In this document: one piece after another, positions 6,073 through 14,006 of the stretch
How positions within the stretch are numbered: position 1 is the stretch's first letter
How the letters are laid out: the number at the start of each line of letters is the position of its first letter
NCBI GenBank assembly: GCA_021161625.1
Contig: JAGHAG010000015.1
Location: forward strand, 1 to 22,450
From: Elusimicrobiota bacterium
GTDB taxonomy: Bacteria > CG03
Length of the DNA: 22,450 nt
Reading direction: 5' to 3'
Translations under genes and position numbers: made by a program
The notes under the pieces: generated by a model
What the model was told of the DNA's origin: nothing
The model's database searches: none
What the model saw: only the letters and a program-made list of their open reading frames with translations

Positions 6073-8034
6073 TTATATCCTCTTTTTTAGTTTTTTCAAT
6101 TTGTCTCTTAAAATTATTGCCATTTCAAAATCAAGATTTTCCGCCGCCTGTCTCATCTCTTCTTCAAGGGCTTTTATCATCTGTGGTGTTGGACTTAAAG
6201 GAACATCCTCATAGGCGTATTTCAGAGCACTTCCTTTCAGTTTCTGAATAAACTCCTCATTTTCAGCAATTTTTTTTACAATTGTTTTTGGCTGGATTTT
6301 GTGCTTTCGGTTGTATTCAATCTGTATCTGCCTTCTTCTCTTCATTTCCTCTATTGCCTCTTTCATTGCAGGGGTTATTTTTTCTGCATAAAGAATTACT
6401 TTGCTTTCAAGATTTCTTGCAGCACGACCTGCAATCTGAATTATTGAGGTTTTGCTTCTTAAAAATCCTTCTTTGTCCGCATCTAAAATTAAAACCCTTG
6501 AGACCTCAGGAAGGTCCAGCCCTTCCCTCAAAAGATTTACACCAACAACGCAGTCCAGAACTCCCTGCCTCAGTTTTTTCAGAATTTCAATTCTTTCAAG
6601 AGTTCCCAAATCAGAGTGGATATACTGAGATTTTATCCCTCTGGTAAGCAGAAAGGAACTTAAATCCTCTGCCATTTTCTTTGTAAGAGTTACAATCAGG
6701 GCTCTGTGATTTTTCTTTTTTAGTTCTTTTATGTTTTTTAAAATGTCATCTGCAACTCCTTTCATATGTTTTACAATTACAGGCGGGTCAGGAAGTCCTG
6801 TGGGTCTTATCAACTGCTCAACAACAACGCCCTTGCTTTCTTTTATTTCATATTCAGAAGGGGTTGCTGAAACAAATAAAACTTTGTCAAGCAAACTCTT
6901 AAATTCTTCAAATCTAAGGGGTCGGTTGTCAATTGCAGAAGGAAGACGAAATCCAAACTCAACAAGGGTTTTTTTTCTTGAAAAATCCCCTGCCCACATT
7001 CCCCTTAACTGAGGAACTGTCACATGAGATTCGTCAATTATCGTAAGAAAATTTTTAGGAAAATAATTCATAAGGCAATAGGGCGGTTCTCCAGGAAGCC
7101 GTCCTGAAAGATGCCTTGAATAGTTTTCAATCCCGTGGCAGTATCCTGTTTCTTTTAGCATTTCAAGGTCATACCTTGTTCTTTGAAGCAACCTTTCTGC
7201 TTCAAGAAACTTCTTTTCCCTCTTAAAAAATTTTACCCTTTCTTCCAGTTCTTCTTTTATGCTTTTTATTGCCTCTTCAAGCCTTACAGGTGATGTAACA
7301 AAAAACTTTGCTGGAAAAATTATAATGCTTTCAATTTCCTGTTTTTTTATAAAGTTGATTGCATCAAAGGTATAAATTCTGTCAACCCTGTCTTTGTTCC
7401 ATATAACTCTTACAGGCTCCTGAGCATAAGGGGGAAAAACCTCAAGAACCTGCCCTTTGAGCCGAAATTTTCCTGAGGAAAGTTCCATGTCGTTTCTTTC
7501 GTACTGAATGAAAGCAAGTGCTTTTGAAACTTCCTGAGGGGATATTATCTGCCCTTTGAAAATTTTTAACGATTGTTCCTGCCATTCTTCAGGTGAACCT
7601 ATTCCATAAATGCAGGAAACCGTTGCAACAATTATGACATCTTTTCTTGAAAGAAGATGAGATGTTGCCTGAAGGCGAAGTCGGTCTATCTGTTCATTTA
7701 TGGAGGCGTCTTTTGCAATGTATGTGTCTGTCTGGGGGATGTATGCCTCAGGCTGGTAGTAATCATAGTAGGATACAAAATAACAGACAGCATTTTCTGG
7801 AAAAAAAGTTTTTAATTCTGTGTAAAGTTGGGCAGCAAGGGTTTTGTTGTGGGATATAACAATTGTGGGAAGTGAAAGTTCCTTTATCAAAACAGCCATA
7901 GTAAAGGTTTTTCCTGAACCTGTCACCCCTAAAAGCGTTGCAGGATGGGATTTGGTTTCAAAATGTTTAAGCAATCGGGAAACTGCCTCTTTCTGCGCAG
8001 GGGAAGGTTTAAATTCAGATTTTAGATGAAACAT
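6073..8034 (-). CDS. uvrB: Excinuclease ABC subunit B
   Basis: 653 residues, near full family length (about 670). UvrB is the ATP-dependent damage-verification helicase-like subunit of nucleotide excision repair, loaded by UvrA and cut by UvrC. Visible: Walker A GVTGSGKT (36-43), the damage-probing beta-hairpin YYDYYQPEAY (89-98), ENYSRHLSGR, DESH (334-337), the C-terminal helicase motifs (NLLREGLDLPEVSRVLILDADKEG and QIAGRAARN, separated by a few residues) and a UvrC-interacting UVR motif near 613-648 (EEEMRQAAENLDFEMAIILRD). ATG lies two bases after the preceding TPR stop. It closes the clpC-pilin-TPR operon; co-transcription with pilin genes looks incidental. Confidence 0.97.
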   Translation of the reverse strand: MFHLKSEFKPSPAQKEAVSRLLKHFETKSHPATLLGVTGSGKTFTMAVLIKELSLPTIVISHNKTLAAQLYTELKTFFPENAVCYFVSYYDYYQPEAYIPQTDTYIAKDASINEQIDRLRLQATSHLLSRKDVIIVATVSCIYGIGSPEEWQEQSLKIFKGQIISPQEVSKALAFIQYERNDMELSSGKFRLKGQVLEVFPPYAQEPVRVIWNKDRVDRIYTFDAINFIKKQEIESIIIFPAKFFVTSPVRLEEAIKSIKEELEERVKFFKREKKFLEAERLLQRTRYDLEMLKETGYCHGIENYSRHLSGRLPGEPPYCLMNYFPKNFLTIIDESHVTVPQLRGMWAGDFSRKKTLVEFGFRLPSAIDNRPLRFEEFKSLLDKVLFVSATPSEYEIKESKGVVVEQLIRPTGLPDPPVIVKHMKGVADDILKNIKELKKKNHRALIVTLTKKMAEDLSSFLLTRGIKSQYIHSDLGTLERIEILKKLRQGVLDCVVGVNLLREGLDLPEVSRVLILDADKEGFLRSKTSIIQIAGRAARNLESKVILYAEKITPAMKEAIEEMKRRRQIQIEYNRKHKIQPKTIVKKIAENEEFIQKLKGSALKYAYEDVPLSPTPQMIKALEEEMRQAAENLDFEMAIILRDKLKKLKKRI

Positions 8035-8036
8035 CC

Positions 8037-8423
8037 TTATTTTAACTTTTTTAGTTTTTCAAGTGCTTTTTTTGCAAGGCGTCTCTGTGGCCATTTTTCA
8101 AGATACATTTCATAATATCTTCTGGCATTTTTTCTGTCATTAAATTTTCTTTCATAAAGAATGCCTGCCATAAAAGTTGCATCCGCACTCCTTTTGTGCG
8201 GGTTTTTTAAGTTTGAAATCTCTTCAAACAAATTAAGTGCTTCCCTGTTCCTGTTTTGCGAAAGATAAACATAGGCGAGCATGAATTTTGCCTCATATAG
8301 TTTGTCTTTTCCAGGCTCTGTTGCTATAAAATCCTTTAAAATTTTCTCTGCAAGGAGAAAATTTTTTTCATCAATAACTTCTCGGACCTCAAGGAAAATA
8401 TCCTTTCTGGGAACAGTATCCAT
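8037..8423 (-). CDS. TPR-repeat protein, C-terminal in-frame part
   Basis: 128 residues from the first in-frame ATG. The sequence is helical with at least two TPR-like pairs (AEKILKDFIATEPGKDKLYE, then YVYLSQNRNREALNLFEEI and NARRYYEMYLEKWPQRRLAKK). TPR proteins act as scaffolds; the context (minor pilins, a second anchored TPR protein) suggests envelope or pilus assembly, which is inference. The ATG at 8423 has no convincing SD. The same reading frame stays open upstream for another 37 codons, encoding a basic linker and a hydrophobic helix, so this start is probably not the native one (see 8424-8542). Confidence 0.75.
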   Translation of the reverse strand: MDTVPRKDIFLEVREVIDEKNFLLAEKILKDFIATEPGKDKLYEAKFMLAYVYLSQNRNREALNLFEEISNLKNPHKRSADATFMAGILYERKFNDRKNARRYYEMYLEKWPQRRLAKKALEKLKKLK

Positions 8424-8542
8424 AGGAAGAGGTTTCTTCTGGTAAACTTTTTCCTTCTTTGTTTTTTTAGCGGGATTTAAAATTATAAGAAAAATTAAGC
8501 CAATTACAAAAACAAATATGTATAAAAAGTTTTTTTTTTCAT
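8424..8542 (-). other. Out-of-frame membrane-anchor start of the TPR gene at an A10 tract
   Basis: An ATG at 8542-8540 overlaps the upstream TPR stop in a standard ATGA junction and is followed by ten A residues (8539-8530, minus strand). In the sequence as given, this frame ends after 12 codons. If the tract had 11 A (or 8), or if slippage or a -1 frameshift occurred on it, translation would read Met, three Lys, then NFLYIFVFVIGLIFLIIL and a Lys-rich linker straight into the 8423 frame. That gives a protein of about 168 residues with one N-terminal membrane helix, matching the anchored TPR protein just upstream. The joined frame has no stop codon. Confidence 0.75.
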
Positions 8543-9378
8543 TTTCTTGCGTGTCTTTTTTTTATTTCAGGGTCATCAGGATTTAAACGATATGCCCTAT
8601 CCCACAAATCGTATGCCTGATTTCTGAAACCCATTCTGAAATAAACATCTCCCAGAGACATAACCGCTTTTGCGTTGTCGGGTTCAAATTTTACAATTGC
8701 CTTCCAGAATAAAATTTCATTCTTTACAAAAGAAAGAGAAGTATTCCCAATCTTCTTTGCTTCATTGTAGGCATTTTTGTAGTCCTGCATTTTCCAGTAA
8801 CACTTCAAACTCAATATACGAAAAAAGTCAACATTTACTTTTTTCCCGAGTTTTGAAATTATCTTTTCATTAAGGGAGACAACATCTCTGTATTTACCCT
8901 TTCTGTAATAAACTTCTGAAAGCATTTCGTATGCTTTAATTGTAAATTCAGGTGAACTTGCCACATTTACCGCGTATTTAAAAAATTTTTCAGCATTCTT
9001 GAAGTCATTTAAAGAAAGAAAATACTTCCCCACCCTGCAGGCAACTTCGGAACCTCTTTTTTTTGCAAATTTTTTAAGATAATAATTTGCGATTTTTACC
9101 ATTTTCTTTTCATCTTTCTTTTCATATATTTCAAAAATCCTGAAAAGTGATAATTCTGCACGGGAGGAAAGCGGGCATTTTTTTACAACCTTCCAGTATT
9201 CTTTTATTGCAGAAAGGGAATCACCTTTTTTTTCAAGTTTTTTTGCTTTTGAATAGAAAATCGTTGCAAACTCTTCCTGCCTTTCCGGTGGAATATAAAT
9301 CCTTCTTTTTATAAAAGAATATATGCCGAAAAAAAGAAGAATTCCAAGAATAATTCCAATGATATAATGTTTCGTCAT
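8539..9378 (-). CDS. Membrane-anchored TPR protein
   Basis: 279 residues. One N-terminal membrane helix (IIGIILGILLFFGIYSF, about 5-22) is followed by a basic stop-transfer patch (IKRRIY) and four or more TPR-like helical repeats, the clearest being AIKEYWKVVKKCPLSSRAE, AEKFFKYAVNVA and the C-terminal MSLGDVYFRMGFRNQAYDLW with RAYRLNPDDPEI. Most of the chain is predicted outside or inside as a repeat scaffold; orientation is probably cytoplasmic N-terminus by the positive-inside rule only weakly, so I leave it open. It sits three bases after the PilX-like gene, with a weak GAGAG SD. No specific family is recognised beyond TPR. Confidence 0.8.
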   Translation of the reverse strand: MTKHYIIGIILGILLFFGIYSFIKRRIYIPPERQEEFATIFYSKAKKLEKKGDSLSAIKEYWKVVKKCPLSSRAELSLFRIFEIYEKKDEKKMVKIANYYLKKFAKKRGSEVACRVGKYFLSLNDFKNAEKFFKYAVNVASSPEFTIKAYEMLSEVYYRKGKYRDVVSLNEKIISKLGKKVNVDFFRILSLKCYWKMQDYKNAYNEAKKIGNTSLSFVKNEILFWKAIVKFEPDNAKAVMSLGDVYFRMGFRNQAYDLWDRAYRLNPDDPEIKKRHARK

Positions 9379-9381
9379 CTC

Positions 9382-9699
9382 TCACATTTCTCCCACATCT
9401 TCAATGGTGACCTGAACTGTTGTGCCGTCTTCCATTGTTAAGGTAAATGTCTGGGAAGAGTTTTTGAGATTGCCCCATTGATAAGTGGCGGTACCAACGG
9501 TGAGCCAGTATATACCGTAATCAACGCCTTCTCTGCCATAGAGTTCTGTTTTTTCATGAACATTTTTCTGAGCGGTTTGCATTGATTCTGCCTTAAACCA
9601 CAAAAGCAGAGCAAAACCAATTGATGCCATAAAAACAATTGCAATTACTGCAATCACAATTGCCTGTGCTTTTTTATTTTTCATTTTTACCTTAAACAT
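9382..9699 (-). CDS. PilX/GspK-like minor pilin
   Basis: 105 residues. A basic leader (MFKVKMKNKKA) precedes a hydrophobic helix (QAIVIAVIAIVFMASIGFAL) and a short polar domain of beta character (TYQWGNLKNSSQTFTLTME). The usual Glu at position +5 of the mature pilin is absent, as in PilX/GspK-type subunits that cap the tip complex. A prepilin-peptidase site after Ala11 is possible but not canonical. Its position directly after PilV-like and PilW-like genes gives the classical pilV-pilW-pilX order, which is the main support. The domain is shorter than typical PilX. The start could be Met1 (SD-like GGTGG) or Met6 (SD-like AAGGT). Confidence 0.6.
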   Translation of the reverse strand: MFKVKMKNKKAQAIVIAVIAIVFMASIGFALLLWFKAESMQTAQKNVHEKTELYGREGVDYGIYWLTVGTATYQWGNLKNSSQTFTLTMEDGTTVQVTIEDVGEM

Positions 9700-9709
9700 T
9701 TTTCCACCC

Positions 9710-10792
9710 TTATTGTCTTGGATACACCGTTGTTCTCAAAGTATAGTAGATATTTTTTTTCCCACCCATACCTGTAACAGGTGTCTCCATCTTCAAAATA
9801 ATCGTTACTGGAACATCAGGACCTTTTGTTGAAAGTTGGGTAGAATCCAGAATAAATTCAAGCATATTTATATTTTCGCCAAGAGCGTTGTAAAACTTTG
9901 TCTTTAAGGTATCTCCTGAACTCTGTATTGTATACAAAAGAAGGCGCTTAATGGTTGCCCCACTTTTTGAGGTGCGACTTTCAACTCTTATGGCAGATTG
10001 ATTGTAACCAACAGAAGAACCTGCTGACACATCAGCAGAGTGGAACAACTGTGATGTATATATGTAGGCAGGTTTTCCATCAAGAAGCATGGTGGGAGAT
10101 TTTGTGGGATGAACGAGAATTGATGTTTGAGGAATCAGGGAAACTTCATCCACGCAGATATTACCATTATTTGTCCTTATAACAACATAATAGTCATCTC
10201 CCTGTGGCAGGGTTGCAGTTGTTACAATTGTCTGCCAGGTTGAAGTGGAAACAGAAGTAGCAGAAACAGTAATAACAGGTGAACCTGCCTGCATTACTTC
10301 CCCTGTAATATCAGAAGGGGTTGTAGTGGAAGTTTTTGCCTTGAAACTGAAAACAACATTATTCAGATCTGTTGGAACATCAAACTTGAAAGCATCTAAA
10401 AGTTTTGTGTAAACACTTCCACCAGGATGAAGCAAAACAGAACTGAAACCTGAATAAACAAGAGATGAACTTGCTGTCATCTCAAAATCTGCATTTGCCA
10501 GAACCCATCCGGCTGGTATGTTTTCAGTTTCATATCTCTCCTCAAAACCGCCGTTGTAAACATAACTTCCAAGAGAAAACCTGAATGCAGATTCTACCTC
10601 CTTTCTTAAGAAACTCATTATTTCGCGACCATCTTCCTGTATTGTCATTTTCCTTTTTGAAAACCACCAGCTTCTGAAAGAACTTGTCATAATTTTTGCA
10701 AGCGGTAAAAACACAATTGCAAGAATAACCATTGTTATAAGCAGCTCAACAAGTGTAAACCCAAAATTTTTTCTTTTAGTATTTAATGCCAT
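9710..10792 (-). CDS. PilW-like prepilin with lectin-like insert
   Basis: 360 residues. The type III signal is clear: KRKNFG cut after Gly11, mature FTLVELLITMVILAIVFLP with Phe+1 and Glu+5. The early helix continues to about residue 72. Residues 78-222 look like an inserted jelly-roll domain of the carbohydrate-binding/galactose-binding type. It opens with NGGFE and a Trp (IPAGW), has alternating beta strands (VVFSFKAKT, STWQTIVTTATLP, YYVVIRTNNG) and closes with CVDEVSLIP. A further beta-rich pilin body follows (about 226-360, with LLLYTIQSSGD and LEFILD). It overlaps the PilV-like gene by 17 bases. It probably forms part of a type IV pilus or type II-like tip; sugar binding is inference. 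Confidence 0.8.
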   Translation of the reverse strand: MALNTKRKNFGFTLVELLITMVILAIVFLPLAKIMTSSFRSWWFSKRKMTIQEDGREIMSFLRKEVESAFRFSLGSYVYNGGFEERYETENIPAGWVLANADFEMTASSSLVYSGFSSVLLHPGGSVYTKLLDAFKFDVPTDLNNVVFSFKAKTSTTTPSDITGEVMQAGSPVITVSATSVSTSTWQTIVTTATLPQGDDYYVVIRTNNGNICVDEVSLIPQTSILVHPTKSPTMLLDGKPAYIYTSQLFHSADVSAGSSVGYNQSAIRVESRTSKSGATIKRLLLYTIQSSGDTLKTKFYNALGENINMLEFILDSTQLSTKGPDVPVTIILKMETPVTGMGGKKNIYYTLRTTVYPRQ

Positions 10793-11333
10793 TGTAAAAA
10801 ATTTTTGACCTCTTTACTGAATAACGATTTGCTGCACCGGTTTTCTGCCAGAAAACAGTAACTGTAACCTGCTTGAAATCTGTTTTTGAGGCAGATGATG
10901 TTACTCCTGTTGTGGGGTCTGTAACATAAATAACATCAACTTTCAACTGGTATCCTTCATAACCCGGAATGGGTTTGTTTGAAAGGTCCCTTGGTGGAAT
11001 TTCCTCCCAGCCCTTGTAATCATCAATGTCATCAAAGGTTGTCTTGTCATTTGCATCCTCACCTGCATCAGTGCCAAGAGGATCACTTGCTGAGGTGAGT
11101 GATATATATTCACCTTTTACAGTGCATTTTTCATCCCATTTTTTCTGGGAAATTTCTGCAAGCATCTGCTTTGCAATGTTGTCTGCAACTGTTGCTGAAC
11201 CTGTCATCTGCGTTCCTGTAACCGCACTTATAAACATTTTTAAGAGTGGTATGAGACCGAGCAGAATAAGGGTTACGGTTATCATCAATTCAACAAGGGT
11301 CACACCTTTTTTATTTTTTCTTGTCAAAAACAA
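10776..11333 (-). CDS. PilV-like prepilin
   Basis: 185 residues with a canonical prepilin signal: basic leader FLTRKNKKG, cleavage after Gly10, then VTLVELMITVTLILLGLIPL with Glu at +5. Helix and beta body follow; residues about 40-65 (GSATVADNIAKQMLAEI) resemble the alpha1 region of PilV/GspI-type minor pilins. The start is TTG at 11333, 23 bases inside the clpC 3' end, with GAGG at SD spacing on the minus strand. It heads the minor pilin cassette. No major pilin, prepilin peptidase or assembly ATPase gene lies in this window. Confidence 0.8.
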   Translation of the reverse strand: MFLTRKNKKGVTLVELMITVTLILLGLIPLLKMFISAVTGTQMTGSATVADNIAKQMLAEISQKKWDEKCTVKGEYISLTSASDPLGTDAGEDANDKTTFDDIDDYKGWEEIPPRDLSNKPIPGYEGYQLKVDVIYVTDPTTGVTSSASKTDFKQVTVTVFWQKTGAANRYSVKRSKIFYNGIKY

Positions 11334-13785
11334 TTTTTTCCTCTTTCAATTTTGCAATAATTTTATCCCCTTCCTTAATTTCGCCCTTTAAAATGCTGTC
11401 TGAAAGTAAAGTTTCTATCTTCTCCTGAATTGTTCTCTTTAAGGGTCTTGCTCCCTGCGTGGGGCTGAAACTCTCCTCTATGAGGCGTTTCTTTAATTCT
11501 CCATCAAATTCAATTTCAATTCCTTTTTCTTGAAGCCTTTGCTTTAAACCTCTTAAGAAAAGTTCCAGAATCTCGCTGATATGGGATTTGCTGAGGGGAT
11601 GGAATATAACCATTGCATCAAGACGGTTCAAAAACTCCGGTCTGAAAAGCCTTTTTACTTCCTGCTGGATATCTTCCTTGAGTTTCTCAAAATTGAAAGA
11701 TTCATCTTTGTCCGAAAAGCCAATGCTTTTCTTCAAAAAAGTGTCTTTTACACCAAGATTGCTTGTCATAATAAGTATTACATTGCGGAAATCTACCCTG
11801 TGACCCAGAGAATCAGTTATAAAACCTGAATCCATTATTTGAAGAAGAAGGTTAAAAACATCAGGATGCGCTTTTTCTATTTCATCCAGAAGAACAACCG
11901 AATAGGGCTTTCTTCTTACTTGCTCTGTAAGAATTCCTCCTTCTTCATACCCCACATATCCAGGTGGAGCACCCACAAGACGGGAAACTGTAAATTTCTC
12001 CATGTACTCACTCATATCTATACGGATAAGTGCACTTTCATTTCCAAAAAGAAACTTTGCAAGGGTTTTGGCAAGAAGGGTTTTTCCCACGCCTGTGGGT
12101 CCAAGAAACAAAAAACTTCCTATAGGGCGATTCCTCTCATGAAGACCTGTTCTGGAACGCTTCAATGCTTTTGCAACTGTTTCTATTGCCTCATCCTGCC
12201 CGATAATGTCCTTGTGCAATTCTTCTTCCATGTTGAGAAGTCTCTGTGTCTCTTTTTCCGTGAGTTTGAAAACAGGAATTCCTGTCCAGTTTGAAACAAT
12301 CCGTGCAATATCTTCCTCTGTTATAACAGGGATTTCTTTCTTTCTTGCAAATTCTTTTTTCAGGGTTTCTATTTGTTTTAAAATTTTTTCTTCCTGCTTT
12401 TTCAAAAATGCTGCTTTCTCAAATTCCTGTCTGTTTATGGCTTTCTGCTTGTTGGTTTCTATCTGCTCCAACTTTTTTTCAAGGTCAAGAATTTCTTTCG
12501 GTTTTTTTGTTGTTCTTAATTTCATATCACTGCCTGCTTCATCAATCAAATCAATTGCCTTGTCAGGCAGAAATCTGTCTGCTATGTATCTGTCAGAGAG
12601 TCTTGCTGCTGCAATCAGTGCTTCATCCGTGTATTTTACATTGTGGTGCTGTTCATACTTTTCTCTTAAACCCATAAGAATTTTTACGGTCTCCTCAACC
12701 GTGGGTGGGTCAATCATAATGGGCTGGAACCTTCTTGCAAGAGCAGCATCTTTTTCAATGTACATTCTGAATTCATTTAGGGTTGTTGCACCTATGCACT
12801 GAAGTTCCCCTCTTGCAAGCATTGGTTTTAGCATATTTGCCGCATCAAGAGGGGCGCCTTCTGCAGAACCACTTCCAACAATCAGGTGTAATTCATCTAT
12901 GAACAAAATTATCCTACCCTTGGCTGCATGAATTTCTTCTAAAATTTTTTTCATCCTTTCTTCAAATTCTCCCCTGTATTTTGTGCCTGCAACAATTGAA
13001 CCAAGATTTAAGGATATTACCCTTTTGTCAGAAATTATGTCAGGGATATCTGCTGAAACAATCCTCTGGGCAATTCCCTCTACAATTGCGGTCTTGCCAA
13101 CACCAGGGTCTCCTATTAAAACAGGATTGTTTTTTGTTCTTCTGCAGAGAATCTGAATAACCCGTGCTATTTCCTTTTCCCTGCCAACAACAGGGTCAAG
13201 TTTGCCTTCCCTTGCCTCTTTTGTGAGGTCCCGACTGAATTTCTCAAGCATGGTTGTTTTTGTGACAACTTTTTTTGTGTTCTTTGCTTTGTATTGTGGA
13301 CCTGAATCATCTGGTATATCACTGCCAAACAACCATTCTTTTTCATTCGGAGAATAATACTGTTTGTTGAAAAACTCAATAACATTTTCGTAATTTATAC
13401 CCCGGGACCTTAAAATCTGCGCTGCACCACAACTCTCCTCCTTTAAAATTGCAAGCAGAATGTGTTCTGTGCCAACAAATGGCTGGTCAAGTCCTTTTGC
13501 CTCTTCCACTGCCTGTTTTACTATTCTTTTTGCATGAGGTGAAAAAGGAATTGGTCCGATTTGAATCAGACTGTCTCCCCTGCCAAGAAAGGTTTTTATG
13601 TCTGTTATAACCTGATTTCTGTCTATGCCAAAAGATTTCAAAATATTTAAGGCAACCGAACCTTCAACTCTTAAAAGACCGTAAAGAATGTGTTCGCTTC
13701 CAATAAAGGAGTGGTTCATCTCCTTTGCAAATTCATTGGCAGTGTATAAAACTTTCTGGGCTCTCTGTGTAAATCTATTATCCAT
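11311..13785 (-). CDS. clpC: ATP-dependent Clp protease ATP-binding subunit ClpC
   Basis: 824 residues, the usual ClpC length. Two ClpN repeats (about 4-70 and 80-145), AAA+ domain 1 with Walker A GDPGVGKT (225-232) and Walker B FIDELH, a UVR-containing linker (about 433-475), AAA+ domain 2 with GPTGVGKT (562-569) and LNRLDAMVIFHPLS, and a C-terminal D2-small domain. ClpC unfolds substrates for the ClpP peptidase and acts as a chaperone. The UVR linker (normally the McsB/adaptor region) separates it from ClpA/ClpB. ATG is preceded by a strong GGAGGAGA SD at 13789-13796. It is the first gene of the operon that continues into the pilin cassette. Confidence 0.96.
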   Translation of the reverse strand: MDNRFTQRAQKVLYTANEFAKEMNHSFIGSEHILYGLLRVEGSVALNILKSFGIDRNQVITDIKTFLGRGDSLIQIGPIPFSPHAKRIVKQAVEEAKGLDQPFVGTEHILLAILKEESCGAAQILRSRGINYENVIEFFNKQYYSPNEKEWLFGSDIPDDSGPQYKAKNTKKVVTKTTMLEKFSRDLTKEAREGKLDPVVGREKEIARVIQILCRRTKNNPVLIGDPGVGKTAIVEGIAQRIVSADIPDIISDKRVISLNLGSIVAGTKYRGEFEERMKKILEEIHAAKGRIILFIDELHLIVGSGSAEGAPLDAANMLKPMLARGELQCIGATTLNEFRMYIEKDAALARRFQPIMIDPPTVEETVKILMGLREKYEQHHNVKYTDEALIAAARLSDRYIADRFLPDKAIDLIDEAGSDMKLRTTKKPKEILDLEKKLEQIETNKQKAINRQEFEKAAFLKKQEEKILKQIETLKKEFARKKEIPVITEEDIARIVSNWTGIPVFKLTEKETQRLLNMEEELHKDIIGQDEAIETVAKALKRSRTGLHERNRPIGSFLFLGPTGVGKTLLAKTLAKFLFGNESALIRIDMSEYMEKFTVSRLVGAPPGYVGYEEGGILTEQVRRKPYSVVLLDEIEKAHPDVFNLLLQIMDSGFITDSLGHRVDFRNVILIMTSNLGVKDTFLKKSIGFSDKDESFNFEKLKEDIQQEVKRLFRPEFLNRLDAMVIFHPLSKSHISEILELFLRGLKQRLQEKGIEIEFDGELKKRLIEESFSPTQGARPLKRTIQEKIETLLSDSILKGEIKEGDKIIAKLKEEKIVFDKKK

Positions 13786-13801
13786 ATCTCTCCTCCAATC
13801 T

Positions 13802-13836
13802 CAAATTAGCAAACAGCAAATAGCGAATAGTGGATA
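13802..13836. repeat. Short heptanucleotide array, minus-sense
   Basis: Five seven-base words read on the minus strand in phase, including TATCCAC (13836-13830) and TATTCGC (13829-13823), which also occur in the array at 398-481. A 15-base match, CCACTATTCGCTATT, is shared exactly in inverted orientation with 436-450. It lies 17 bases upstream of clpC and could sit within its leader. Confidence 0.65.
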
Positions 13837-13863
13837 GGGGTCGCTACAAGGTTTGTTTTCTTC

Positions 13864-13919
13864 CTCCGACCTCCGACTTCTGACATCTGACTTCCGTTTT
13901 CTGGATTCCTGCTTCCGCA
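13864..13919. repeat. Eight-unit heptanucleotide array
   Basis: Eight successive seven-base units all carry TC at positions 2-3: CTCCGAC occurs twice (13864-13870, 13871-13877), followed by TTCTGAC, ATCTGAC and more diverged forms up to 13919. The palindrome at 13905-13924 falls in the same phase. No gene is present in the 13786-14006 gap. Confidence 0.65.
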
Positions 13920-13924
13920 GGAAT
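13905..13924. repeat. REP-like palindrome
   Basis: ATTCCTGC and GCAGGAAT form a perfect 8 bp stem around TTCC, embedded in CTGGATTCCTGC...GCAGGAATGACA. This 'GGATTCC...GGAATGAC' form resembles interspersed palindromes found in many bacterial genomes, such as the Neisseria dRS3 ATTCCC-N8-GGGAAT type. No transposase is nearby. Confidence 0.65.
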
Positions 13925-13928
13925 GACA

Positions 13929-13970
13929 TACTACCTATCCGCTTTCCTCTATCCTCTGTCCACTTTTTCC
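13929..13970. repeat. Six-unit heptanucleotide array
   Basis: Six in-phase seven-base words begin with T and end with C, including TTTCCTC (13943-13949), TATCCTC (13950-13956) and TGTCCAC (13957-13963), all also present in the 398-481 array. It is about 36 bases downstream of the primase-like gene's stop. Confidence 0.65.
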
Positions 13971-14006
13971 CTTGTCACTTTATTTTCTTGTCTCCATATC
14001 ATTTTA

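Noticed and set aside
6056..6078. Plus-strand TTGACA followed by TTATAT
   Set aside because: The spacer is only 11 bases and the downstream strand is antisense to uvrB.
13786..14006. tRNA or small RNA gene in the clpC upstream gap
   Set aside because: No cloverleaf, no CCA end or T-arm consensus; the gap is explained by repeat arrays.
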